DNA of 64,000 nucleotides from an uncultured Lachnospiraceae bacterium (GTDB lineage: Bacteria > Bacillota > Clostridia > Lachnospirales > Lachnospiraceae). The notes below the pieces were generated by a model that was not told where the DNA came from, did no database searches, and saw nothing but the letters and a program-made list of their open reading frames with translations. The position numbers and the translations under genes are program-made. Of the stretch, positions 9,083 to 16,946 are shown piece by piece. Every line of letters starts with the position of its first letter. The stretch's first letter is position 1. The stretch lies in contig CAJUGJ010000010.1 in the NCBI GenBank assembly GCA_910586015.1, positions 27,759 through 91,758 on the forward strand, read 5' to 3'.

Positions 9083-9378
9083 TTACATTTCTCCTTCATA
9101 TTCCATTGAACGCATTTGTACACTTCCGTCCAGTTTCTCAAACTTTCCATATCCTATAAAGTGCAATCCACACTTTTTCATAACATTTCCTGAAGCAAGA
9201 TTAGGTTCACAATGAGAGGAAGCAAATTTTCGTGCACCAAAGTTTATATAGACATAGTTCATCATTGCTTTTACCGCTTCTGTAGCATATCACTAACCCA
9301 TTCAAATACATCTTCTGCGTCAGTAATTTTAAGCGGACGTAACAGCAAACGTTTTGTATTTATTTGAATATCATACAT
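9083..9378 (-). pseudogene. GNAT acetyltransferase remnant with internal deletion
   Basis: A good site (GGAGGATAAATA) and ATG at 9378 start a RimJ/RimL-type acetyltransferase: YDIQINTKRLLLRPLKITDA, then FEWVSD. The frame then ends at a TAA. The C-terminal part resumes in another frame as GYATEAVKAMMNYVYINFGA with the family signature EPNLASGNVMKKCGL and ends at 9083. The central part of the acetyl-CoA-binding domain is absent and the join falls at AGTGATATGCTACAG. The whole remnant is 296 bp, against roughly 530 bp for an intact member of the family. The gene is therefore broken by an out-of-frame internal deletion. Similarity is from recognised motifs, not a search. Confidence 0.8.
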
Positions 9379-9488
9379 TATTTATCCTCCATCAAATCAA
9401 AAGTTACGAATATTTGCTTAACTATTTATTACTTTTTAACCTAATAAACAGACGTATTTTTTATAATATATATACGACAAGTAAAGAA

Positions 9489-10124
9489 TTATCTTTGTAA
9501 ACCAAGTTGCTTTTCAACTAAAGCAAAAGTGTCCTCAATACTTCTATTTTCGTCTCTCACAATAACTCGAAATCCGGAATAGAAAAAAGAATCATATATT
9601 GTACGAGAATTAACTCTTTTCAAACACTGTCTAAAATTTTCCATTGCTAGTTTGGGATTCTCTTCGTCCATGAGTAATTGATATAGAAACTGCTTTTCTT
9701 TGTCTGGTCTTTCAAAGAAACGATTCACCGATATATCAGGGTCGGCTAACATAATTAGCACATGATCTCTATCTGATATTTCCTTAAGCGTTTCTATAGA
9801 AATATTAGTGTCCACAAATATCATTTTATCTTTAGAGTTCAGATTACTCAAAATATGAAGTTCCAAATTTTCACATTCCTTTGATACCCCCCTTATCCAA
9901 GATTCATATTCATCTGGTGTTCGTCTGATGAAATCGTGCCAATCCTGTAAATCTCTTGTGTAAGTCAAACATGGAAATTTGTCTCTATCTAATCCAGATA
10001 ATAATACATTATGATAGTTTTCTTCACAAGCAATACCATTATACTTTTCGGCAAGTCGTTTCACCATTGTAGATTTCCCAGCATATGCCGTTCCGTTTAT
10101 GAAAAATATATTATCAAATTTCAT
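9489..10124 (-). CDS. P-loop kinase-like ATPase, substrate unknown
   Basis: This 211-residue protein starts MKFDNIFFINGTAYAGKST. It has a Walker A P-loop (GTAYAGKST, residues 11-19) right at the N-terminus, as in small-molecule kinases and zeta-toxin/AAA_33-type proteins. A strand-ending Asp in KMIFVDTNI and the Arg-rich segment NRFFERPDKE could be the Walker B and lid elements. No signal peptide or membrane helix is seen. AAGGAGGG precedes the ATG. It lies 24 bases after the tyrosine phosphatase gene on the same strand, so the two are probably co-transcribed and may act on related phosphoesters. The substrate cannot be named from sequence. Confidence 0.65.
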   Translation of the reverse strand: MKFDNIFFINGTAYAGKSTMVKRLAEKYNGIACEENYHNVLLSGLDRDKFPCLTYTRDLQDWHDFIRRTPDEYESWIRGVSKECENLELHILSNLNSKDKMIFVDTNISIETLKEISDRDHVLIMLADPDISVNRFFERPDKEKQFLYQLLMDEENPKLAMENFRQCLKRVNSRTIYDSFFYSGFRVIVRDENRSIEDTFALVEKQLGLQR

Positions 10125-10148
10125 GCTGTTCCCTCCTTAAAATACCAG

Positions 10149-10712
10149 TTATAATTGTTTCAGTAATTGTTCCATATTATCCCTATTTGGAATGATAACT
10201 TCTATATCTACTTCGGGATGAATATTCACATATGCAATAAGCATATCCATTAAATTATCTTTAGACTTCATATAGTCATCAATAATTATTTCATCACTGA
10301 ATCCAAGGCGTTTCAAAATAAGCGCAGATACTACACCTGTACGATCCTTTCCTGCTGTACAAAAATACATCACATTAGATTCTGCATTCATGATTGTATC
10401 AATAATATTTTTCATTTTATCATCTATCATTTGCTGATATACTATATACAGATGTTCCAGTGATTTTGGTGTATCACCTCCGCCCGTAACCGGAAGATGA
10501 AAATATCTAAATCCTTCTATCTCTTTAAGACTGCACGGTTTTTTGACAATCTCCTCATCTGATCGTAAGTCTACTATCGTAATTATATTATTCTCTAATA
10601 ACCATCTGATTTCTTTATCTGTCAAGTTTTCTGGAAAGTCACTTCTAAAATATCGATTTGTACCTGTCGGCAGCACCCTTGTGTTTTTTGTCGATTGCAA
10701 TAAAGAACTCAT
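10149..10712 (-). CDS. Tyrosine-protein phosphatase family protein
   Basis: A 187-residue cytoplasmic protein of the bacterial IphP-like dual-specificity/tyrosine phosphatase family. The catalytic P-loop CTAGKDRTG (about residues 117-125) has the nucleophile Cys and the phosphate-binding Arg of the CX5R signature. The residue before the Cys is Phe where His is usual. The N-terminal NRYFRSDFPENLTDKEIRWL and ITIVDLRSDEEI match the family's RSD and DLRS motifs. A clean AGGGGG site precedes the ATG. It is followed by the P-loop protein in the same direction. Substrates may be phosphoproteins or phosphoinositides; sequence does not tell which. Confidence 0.82.
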   Translation of the reverse strand: MSSLLQSTKNTRVLPTGTNRYFRSDFPENLTDKEIRWLLENNIITIVDLRSDEEIVKKPCSLKEIEGFRYFHLPVTGGGDTPKSLEHLYIVYQQMIDDKMKNIIDTIMNAESNVMYFCTAGKDRTGVVSALILKRLGFSDEIIIDDYMKSKDNLMDMLIAYVNIHPEVDIEVIIPNRDNMEQLLKQL

Positions 10713-10770
10713 ATAAATAACCCCCTTATAAATATTGATTTTTTGATTATATCATCTCTTATCATAAAAA

Positions 10771-10800
10771 TATAGAGCATAGCAACTGCTATGCCCTATA
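10771..10800 (-). terminator. Terminator of the sigma factor gene
   Basis: On the reverse strand GGGCATAGCAGTTGCTATGCTC forms a stable hairpin followed by TATATTTTTATG. It begins 8 bases after the stop of the sigma factor gene and separates it from the phosphatase gene. Confidence 0.85.
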
Positions 10801-10807
10801 TTTTTTA

Positions 10808-12379
10808 TTATTTATTCAATACTATATATGTTGTAGGTAACATAATATCCCTTTCTGCTGTTAATAGATATTTCTCTCTATACAACATCTCCATAACACC
10901 AGAAATACAATCGCTCTGTATTCTGAAATATGCCATATCCTTTGCGGTTTTTTTAAGATGAGCAGGTATATGGTTTTGCAAAATTCTCGTAATTTCCTCT
11001 ATCATCTTTTGGGTCTGCACTAAAATTTCTTCTGATAATTCATCCAATACCATTAAAAGGCGTTCTTTCTGATCGGTTGTAAATACTGGCATATTGGGAT
11101 ATAACTTCTCTTTATCTTTTTTTACAATTCCTCGCTTCATTAGATCCGCTAACACTATACTATCATTTTTCCCAAAGTCTTTTATTTCATCATTTACTAA
11201 GTCTAATAAAACATTTGTATAATCTTGTCTGTTAAAAAAGAGATGATGAATAAATTCACCATTTATTCCAAAGTCCATAAAAAATATTCTATCTTTCTTT
11301 TGATTTGACACAGTACAGTTTGCATAAGAAAAATCACTTAACCTCTCATTGTCGTCATAAGCTTCTTTTCCCCATACAAAACATTTTTCACCAAATTTAT
11401 TTACTGGATAATGCAGCACCATTCTATCTTGCAGCTTCTTCATGATAGTTTGACGTAGAAGAATACATGACATCTGCCATGTAAATGTGTTTTTGTCCAT
11501 TTCTGCACCATAAAAGCCTATCTTTCGAATTGTACTTTCCTTTTCCTCTAGTCCCTTCTTGATCTTTTCTACGATCTGTTTCGTAAACTCCAAAGTTTTT
11601 ATATTTGTCTCTTTATCAAATTCCCTTGTAAAAATCACAATATTAGTGAAATAACGGTTTCCGTCTTTTTCTAACAGTCCATACTCAGTCAACTTTCTTA
11701 AATCGTCTTCCATATAGGGGAGAGCCACTCCAATTTCCAGACTGATTTGTTCCGAATTCAGTCTGTCATTGTAACATGCAAAAAGAATATTTTGTGCAAT
11801 CTTACTGTCACAGATATGTACATAACGATTATATCCTCCCCAAAATCCGATATTTAATGTTTTGGGATTGTAGCTTTGTTCTCCTAATTTACGTTCCATA
11901 TTCATCCTATCCTTTATAATTTGTCTTGATTTAAACAATAAATATTTCACCATACTTTCGCTGATGGAAAGCTTTTTTGCAATCTGGGAACAGGAATTAT
12001 TTTCTAAATAATATAAAATCATAGCACGACGATATTTTTCGACTAATAAGGTCAACTCCCTTCGAAGTCGTCTGATATCAGAATCCATTTCTAGCTTATT
12101 TAAGATATCTTCATCATCCGCAAGCTCTTCTATTAATTCGTAATGACTGTCACGTTTTCTTTTCCTATACCACTGTTTATACACATTTCCTACAACTGAC
12201 CATAGAAATCCGTAAAATGCTCGGTCATTTCGAATATTAGTGGAGGATTTATAAATCTCTAGGAGTATCTCCTGTGCCAGATCCTCTGCGTCATACTGAT
12301 TTGAAGTATGTGCTATGCAGTAAGACAAGATCGTCTGTGACACTTCTAATATTTTTTCGTCCAATTCCTTTTTTTCCAT
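10808..12379 (-). CDS. ECF-like sigma-70 factor with long C-terminal extension
   Basis: Sigma factors direct RNA polymerase to specific promoters. The first about 155 residues hold region 2 (YDAEDLAQEILLEIYKS, then FYGFLWSVVGNVYKQWYRKR) and region 4 with a helix-turn-helix (CSQIAKKLSISESMVKYLLF). About 360 further residues follow, unlike ordinary ECF factors of about 170-200. The extension contains a possible winged helix (SEQISLEIGVALPYMEDDLR and LTEYGLLEKDGNRYF) and aromatic-rich segments I cannot assign. The start at 12379 is preferred because AGAGGAAGG precedes it; an ATG 24 bases upstream lacks a site. No anti-sigma gene is adjacent, so the extension may be the sensory or control part (inference). 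Confidence 0.8.
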   Translation of the reverse strand: MEKKELDEKILEVSQTILSYCIAHTSNQYDAEDLAQEILLEIYKSSTNIRNDRAFYGFLWSVVGNVYKQWYRKRKRDSHYELIEELADDEDILNKLEMDSDIRRLRRELTLLVEKYRRAMILYYLENNSCSQIAKKLSISESMVKYLLFKSRQIIKDRMNMERKLGEQSYNPKTLNIGFWGGYNRYVHICDSKIAQNILFACYNDRLNSEQISLEIGVALPYMEDDLRKLTEYGLLEKDGNRYFTNIVIFTREFDKETNIKTLEFTKQIVEKIKKGLEEKESTIRKIGFYGAEMDKNTFTWQMSCILLRQTIMKKLQDRMVLHYPVNKFGEKCFVWGKEAYDDNERLSDFSYANCTVSNQKKDRIFFMDFGINGEFIHHLFFNRQDYTNVLLDLVNDEIKDFGKNDSIVLADLMKRGIVKKDKEKLYPNMPVFTTDQKERLLMVLDELSEEILVQTQKMIEEITRILQNHIPAHLKKTAKDMAYFRIQSDCISGVMEMLYREKYLLTAERDIMLPTTYIVLNK

Positions 12380-12626
12380 AATTGCCTTCCTCTGGTCTGC
12401 CATTTACTATTAAATTTGATCATGATCTTCTGTTTTGTAGCTCTACATACATATAGTGTAACGAAAATAAGAATGGTTAACAAATAAAAATAGATTTTTA
12501 GAAACTTGCATTTTCTTAATGATTATGATACCATATTCAGAGAAAAACACGATCCCATAATCGAATCTAAATTCCGAGTTTAACGGAGATCGGATATGCT
12601 GTATTGATAGCAGTATGGAGGAATTT

Positions 12627-13355
12627 ATGAGAGTAATTCTTGTCGCATTAGCAATTATAGTATTTTTAATTGTTTCCCTACCAGTCTATTTTATCCTCTG
12701 GATTGTTGGAAAGTTTGATCCCAAAGCCAAAGCTCGTATTTCTCAAAAGATTATTGCAAAAGCTTTTCGTTTTGTTTTGTTTCTTGCTGGAACAAAATGG
12801 ACAGTGATTGGACTTGAAAATGTACCAAAAGACGAAGCTGTTCTCTATGCTGCTAATCACCGTGGATTTGCAGATATTCCTATCGGTTATATTACCCTTC
12901 CAACACCGACAGGATTTGTTGCCAAAAAGGAAATTACTAAAGTTCCAATCTTTAGTTGGTGGATGAAAAATATGAATTGTCTATTTTTAGATCGTGAGAA
13001 TATGAAAGAGAGTTTAAAGGTTATTTTACAGGGGATTGAATACATTAAAGAAGGACATTCTATCTTTATCATGCCAGAGGGAACAAGAAATCAAGGGGAA
13101 GGGCTTCTACCATTTAAAGAAGGAAGTCTTAAAATGGCAGAAAAAACAGGTTGTGCAATTATTCCGGTTGCTCTTTCTAACACAGATGCAGTTTTTGAAC
13201 GTCAAAAACCTTGGGTAAAAAAAGCCCATGTTATCATCCACTATGGAAAACCTATTTATCCTGCTCAACTTCCAAAAGAAGAACGAAAATTTTTGGGTGC
13301 AAAAGTTCAAAAAATCATTGAAGAAATGCTTGTAGAGGACAAACATTTAGTGTAA
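12627..13355 (+). CDS. plsC: 1-acyl-sn-glycerol-3-phosphate acyltransferase
   Basis: PlsC converts lysophosphatidic acid to phosphatidic acid at the membrane. The 242-residue protein begins with a hydrophobic anchor (about 3-27), then has the catalytic NHxxxxD motif (NHRGFAD, about residue 77), the FLDR motif and the phosphate-binding PEGTR motif (about 149). Length and motif order are normal. The start at 12627 follows GGAGG by five bases; an ATG 12 bases upstream overlaps that site and is less likely. It is monocistronic, with a strong terminator immediately after the stop. Confidence 0.88.
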   Translation: MRVILVALAIIVFLIVSLPVYFILWIVGKFDPKAKARISQKIIAKAFRFVLFLAGTKWTVIGLENVPKDEAVLYAANHRGFADIPIGYITLPTPTGFVAKKEITKVPIFSWWMKNMNCLFLDRENMKESLKVILQGIEYIKEGHSIFIMPEGTRNQGEGLLPFKEGSLKMAEKTGCAIIPVALSNTDAVFERQKPWVKKAHVIIHYGKPIYPAQLPKEERKFLGAKVQKIIEEMLVEDKHLV

Positions 13356-13402
13356 AAACAGGAGGAAAGATTACCAGAATTGATAATCTTTCCTCCTGTT
13401 TT
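13355..13402. terminator. Bidirectional terminator, plsC/isomerase
   Basis: Perfect 19-bp arms (AAAACAGGAGGAAAGATTA and its complement, 13384-13402) flank a 10-base loop. The hairpin touches the stop codons of both convergent genes and has A/T tails on each side. Confidence 0.9.
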
Positions 13403-14178
13403 TACAGTATTAAATTTCTGAAATATTTTATTGTATAATCAATTCCTTTTTCTCCAAGTTCTCCCCACCAGTGACTTGAATGAGGTTCAATACTTAAATT
13501 TCCGTCATATCCTTTTGCATAAAGAATGGCAAGAAATGCTCCCCAGTTTGTCTGATCCATTCCTGCTGGCGGATCGTCAAATCGTTCATTATCAATTTTT
13601 AGTGATCCCTTTAGATGGATATGTAAAAATCTATCTCCCCAATCTCTTGTTTCCTTTAGGTAATCACCACCTGCATAAATACAATGGGAAGGATCATATT
13701 TAATATATAAATCCTTTAAATATCCATGTATCATAGTATATGCCATATCCGAGTGCACAAAATTGTTCCAACGACAGTTATATACAGCAATCTTTACCCT
13801 ACAGTTTTTCCCAACTGCAATAAGCTGCTCAAAATATTCTATTGCCAACTTACAATTTTCAAAATAAGAAAGCTCTTCTACATAATTACATCCTGTAATA
13901 TAAATTTCGCAGTTTAACCCAGCAGCAGCTTCTATTAGTTTGCTTTCTAGTTCTAATTCATCTTTACAGATTCCTTCTTTACTAATTCTTGTACTGCCCC
14001 ACCGTCCTACTGCTCCTACAGGCATAGAATATTTTTTACTGTATTCTGCAATTTCTGTTACATGATCTAAAAACTCTTCTGCTCTGTCATTTACATCTAA
14101 TTCTACAAACTCTAGATCTCTTTCTTTCGCTCTCCGAAAGTCATTCTCCGTGATCCATGTGATCATTCCAAGTTTCAT
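13402..14178 (-). CDS. Sugar phosphate isomerase/epimerase-like TIM barrel
   Basis: A 258-residue member of the xylose-isomerase-like (AP endonuclease 2) barrel superfamily. Diagnostic segments are KYDPSHCIYAGGDY, RFLHIHLKGS and GNLSIEPHSSHWWG, which supply the metal-binding Asp/His/Glu set typical of sugar isomerases and epimerases. It is cytoplasmic, with no signal peptide. It lies alone on the reverse strand, 1.7 kb from the operon at 15.8-19.8 kb that encodes two further isomerases of this fold, so it may act on related sugars (inference). Substrate unknown. Confidence 0.75.
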   Translation of the reverse strand: MKLGMITWITENDFRRAKERDLEFVELDVNDRAEEFLDHVTEIAEYSKKYSMPVGAVGRWGSTRISKEGICKDELELESKLIEAAAGLNCEIYITGCNYVEELSYFENCKLAIEYFEQLIAVGKNCRVKIAVYNCRWNNFVHSDMAYTMIHGYLKDLYIKYDPSHCIYAGGDYLKETRDWGDRFLHIHLKGSLKIDNERFDDPPAGMDQTNWGAFLAILYAKGYDGNLSIEPHSSHWWGELGEKGIDYTIKYFRNLIL

Positions 14179-14484
14179 TACTATCCCCTTTCTTATAATA
14201 ACGTTTTATTTTTATATTATATTTTTATTATTAATGGTACTTTAGTCTATATTTATCTTTTATAGAAATATTGTATTTTATTTTAAACTAGAAGTCAATC
14301 CTCTATTCACCTTTAATTCAAATCCAAATTTTATTAAATAATTAATTTTTAGTTTAATATTCTTTTTAATTATTTCTATTATTTGTTTTAATATTATAAT
14401 ATTTTATATATTCCTCTTTACATATAATTCATATTATATTATACTATAAATATGGAAGTTTTTTGAAGATCCTTATTAAAAGAG
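14179..14484. other. AT-rich intergenic region
   Basis: No open frame of note on either strand. It should hold the reverse-strand promoter for the isomerase gene and the forward promoter for the accessory locus. The base composition is distinctly more AT-rich than the flanking genes. No repeat longer than short A/T runs is seen. Confidence 0.5.
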
Positions 14485-14544
14485 AAAGGAGGAAACTATA
14501 TAAAATAAATTGGCGAAAGGAGGAATTATATAGAATAAATTAAT
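14485..14544 (+). repeat. 31-bp tandem duplication carrying two ribosome binding sites
   Basis: AAAGGAGGAA occurs at 14485 and again at 14516. Each copy is followed by a nearly matching stretch (CTATATAAAATAAATT and TTATATAGAATAAATT), giving a period of 31 bases. Each copy is a perfect ribosome binding site, yet neither is followed by ATG or GTG at a proper distance. Confidence 0.8.
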
Positions 14545-14782
14545 TAAAATCTTAAAAAATACTATTAGAAAACAACTTTCAATTAAGTGTTTCATACCTA
14601 TAAAAAAGGTATTGTTTTTACTTCTATATATTCTTACTAAAAAATACTTTAAAACAGAAAAGATATCTCTTTCATTTACTCTATCTATTATTGTTAATTT
14701 ATTTCATAGAAATACTAAAATAAAAAAATTCTATAAAAAACATATAAGAAAGTATAAAAAGGTAAATTATGAAACTACATAA
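14534..14782 (+). pseudogene. Small hydrophobic open frame lacking a start codon
   Basis: From AAT at 14534 the frame is open for 82 codons to TAA at 14780-14782, in DNA so AT-rich that stops should be frequent. It would encode NKLIKILKNTIRKQLSIKC, then two hydrophobic stretches (KVLFLLLYILTKK and ISLSFTLSIIVNLF) and a Lys-rich end. Just upstream the sequence is GGAGGAATTATATAG-AAT: removing one A would give ATATG, an ATG at the right distance from GGAGG. An in-frame TTG at 14510 is cut off by that TAG. The end overlaps the next start by 14 bases, as in translationally coupled genes. I infer a small membrane protein gene whose start has been lost; use of a non-canonical start is possible. Confidence 0.5.
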
Positions 14783-15527
14783 AAAGATTTGTTCTATTAT
14801 TTGTACATTAACCATTATATTATCCCCCTTAACCTCCATTCAGGTATCAGCAAATAGTAATATAAATATAGATAATTTAAGTTTTTCTGAATCTGTTACC
14901 GATGAAGAAAAAAAAGCCCTTGATCCCATATTAATTCGAATTTTATCAGAAGAAGAGGGAGAAATAGTAAGTATTAGTCAAGTAAATATTCCTTTTGAAG
15001 AAAATAAAGATAATATTTCTACACATGTTATGCCAACTTATAATTTTCAAATGACCGTTGTTGCTAAAAGAATATATGAAAAATCAGGAAAAGATAATTT
15101 CAAATTTATTGCTAAAGGTCATTGGATAGACAACCCCTTCTGGGAATTAACAGACTGTATAGCTTTAGCATGGTCTGATAATTTTACTTTATATGATGAC
15201 ACTTGTTATACTTTAAATGATGATAGCAGTCCTAATTTAACTTGGTGTACTACTCGTAACTCTGTAACACCAGAACAAGGAGTAGCATATGATGTTGATT
15301 TATTAGTTGGTGAAAGACAAGAATATGTTGTTTTAGAAGCAAAAGTTTATAAAGATGATGATACTGGCTCTGCTAACGTTGTTGGAACATATGGTCATGT
15401 AATTATTACTGCTCAGGATATATCTGTAGGGTATTCAGGGGGAAAAGATCCTATTATTTCAATGTCTGCCACTATAGGTGCAAATCTTGAAATGGCTTCT
15501 CCAGATTATACTTCATTTGATTATTAA
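14769..15527 (+). CDS. Secreted protein of unknown function
   Basis: A 252-residue protein with a clear N-terminal signal peptide: KLHKKIC, a hydrophobic core to about residue 27, and a likely cut after IQVSA. The mature part is acidic, with TYNFQMTVVAKRIYEKSGKD, then NPFWELTDCIALAWSDNFTLY, TRNSVTPEQGVAYDVDLLVG and VVGTYGHVIITAQD. It contains three Cys that could form a disulfide outside the cell. I do not recognise a named family; the regular alternation of hydrophobic and polar residues suggests a beta-rich fold. AAAAAGG lies seven bases before the ATG. It overlaps the damaged small frame upstream and is followed 13 bases later by a 49-residue membrane protein, so the three look like one accessory operon. 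Confidence 0.7.
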   Translation: MKLHKKICSIICTLTIILSPLTSIQVSANSNINIDNLSFSESVTDEEKKALDPILIRILSEEEGEIVSISQVNIPFEENKDNISTHVMPTYNFQMTVVAKRIYEKSGKDNFKFIAKGHWIDNPFWELTDCIALAWSDNFTLYDDTCYTLNDDSSPNLTWCTTRNSVTPEQGVAYDVDLLVGERQEYVVLEAKVYKDDDTGSANVVGTYGHVIITAQDISVGYSGGKDPIISMSATIGANLEMASPDYTSFDY

Positions 15528-15540
15528 GAAAAATTCAAAT

Positions 15541-15690
15541 ATGAAAATTATTAAATGCTTCTTTATTTTTATTATAGGTCTTTTAGTCTGCTATATTACT
15601 ATGGCATTAATAGGTATTCTTGAAGTATTTACAGGAGTAGCTATATTATATTGTTTATCCGTATATATTTACTATTTTCATAAAAACTGA
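15541..15690 (+). CDS. Small two-helix membrane protein, unknown
   Basis: This 49-residue frame (MKIIKCFFIFIIGLLVCYIT, then LIGILEVFTGVAILYCLSVY) is almost entirely two hydrophobic helices with Lys at both ends. The start at 15541 gives a compact protein; an in-frame ATG at 15478 overlaps the preceding gene. The ribosome binding site is weak (AAGAAA), consistent with coupling to the secreted-protein gene 13 bases upstream. Function unknown; accompanying the secreted protein as a membrane partner or immunity-type protein is only a possibility. Confidence 0.6.
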   Translation: MKIIKCFFIFIIGLLVCYITMALIGILEVFTGVAILYCLSVYIYYFHKN

Positions 15691-15713
15691 AAGTTATGAA
15701 ACAATCATTTTTA

Positions 15714-15817
15714 AGAAGAGGCTGTCGCATTAAGAAAAGATACTATAAGATATAATACTTTAAAACTTTCATATACTATATCTTGTATGTATTCTGTTTA
15801 GTGCGATAGCCCCTTTT
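15714..15817. repeat. Dispersed palindromic repeat, copy 1
   Basis: Outer arms GGCTGTCGCATTAAGAAAA and TTTAGTGCGATAGCC pair, with an inner pair around AAGATAT/ATATCTTG. The same architecture occurs at 20741 and 40645. It lies between convergent genes and could terminate both. Confidence 0.75.
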
Positions 15818-15844
15818 GATGAAATAATAAATTATTTTATGTTA

Positions 15845-16924
15845 TTATTTATCAAAATAAATCGTTTTATTTGTTTTTGCAGATTCATAAATTGCTTCTA
15901 AGATCTGTGTTACTACGATTGCCTGTTCTGGCTTTACAACAACAGGTTCTCCGTCGGCAACTGCATGATAAAAAATTCTCTGTTCAATATCTGATTCTGT
16001 TTCAGCTTTGCCATCAAAGTAAGCAACTGCACCACTTCCTAAATCTGGCTTTTCTACACATTGTTTATTATATTGTACACGATTAATACGAAGGCCTTCT
16101 TTCATATCTGCTCCCGCTTTTGTTCCGCATAAGGATGTCTGTGCTTCATGTACATCTAATGTATTTAATGCCCAAGATGCTTCTAGATGAATAGTCGCTC
16201 CATTTTTCATTTTAATAAAGCCAAAGGCAGAATCTTCTACTGTAAATTTCTTTGGATCCCATTCTCCGAACATATTTCCCTGCTCTGTCTGATCTGCTAA
16301 TTTTCTGTAAACAGAACCCATAACAGATTCTGGCTCATAATTATTCATCATCCATAATGTTAAATCAAGTGCATGTGTACCAATATCAATTAATGGTCCG
16401 CCGCCTTGTGCCTCTTCATCCAAAAAGACTCCCCATGTAGGTACTGCTCTTCTTCGAACAGCATGTGCCTTTGCATAATAGATCTCTCCTAAATCCCCAT
16501 TTTCACAGGAACGCTTTAAATAGGTTGAGTCACTGCGGTAACGATTCTGATAGCCGATTGTCAGAATTTTTCCTGTTTCTTTTGCTGTTTCTACCATCTG
16601 TTTTGCTTCTTCATAGGTCTTTGCCATTGGTTTTTCACACATTACATGTTTACCCGCTTTAAGTGCATCAACTGTAATATGTGCATGAGAACTATTTGGT
16701 GTCAGTACATAAACAGCATCTAAATCCTCTTTAATTAATTCCTTATAATCTGTATATATTCTTGCATCCTCTGTTCCATATAATTTTTTCGTTTTCTCTG
16801 CTTCTTCTGGCTTAATATCACAAAAAGCAACTACTTCAAAATTGCCATTGCGCTTCATTGCTGGCAGATGTTTGTTATTTGCAATACCACCGCATCCTAT
16901 AATTCCAACTTTTAATTTTTTCAT
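15845..16924 (-). CDS. Gfo/Idh/MocA family oxidoreductase
   Basis: NAD(P)-dependent sugar or inositol oxidoreductase family acting in the cytoplasm. The 359-residue protein has the Rossmann motif VGIIGCGGIANNKHLP at the N-terminus, the family catalytic Lys in HVMCEKPMAKTYEEA, and GGGPLIDIGTHALDLTLWMM, whose Asp and His are typical active-site residues. GGAGA precedes the ATG. It is the last gene of a four-gene run (two oxidoreductases alternating with two TIM-barrel isomerases), 22 bases after its neighbour. Substrate is probably a glycoside or rare sugar; not determined. Confidence 0.85.
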   Translation of the reverse strand: MKKLKVGIIGCGGIANNKHLPAMKRNGNFEVVAFCDIKPEEAEKTKKLYGTEDARIYTDYKELIKEDLDAVYVLTPNSSHAHITVDALKAGKHVMCEKPMAKTYEEAKQMVETAKETGKILTIGYQNRYRSDSTYLKRSCENGDLGEIYYAKAHAVRRRAVPTWGVFLDEEAQGGGPLIDIGTHALDLTLWMMNNYEPESVMGSVYRKLADQTEQGNMFGEWDPKKFTVEDSAFGFIKMKNGATIHLEASWALNTLDVHEAQTSLCGTKAGADMKEGLRINRVQYNKQCVEKPDLGSGAVAYFDGKAETESDIEQRIFYHAVADGEPVVVKPEQAIVVTQILEAIYESAKTNKTIYFDK

Positions 16925-16946
16925 CTTTATTCTCCATTCGTCGTTT

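Noticed and set aside
12506..12529. plsC promoter TTGCAT..TATGAT
   Set aside because: The spacer is only 12 bases, too short for a normal promoter.
15714..15817. Full insertion sequence
   Set aside because: The element is only about 105 bp, has no open frame, and no direct target duplication could be made out by eye.
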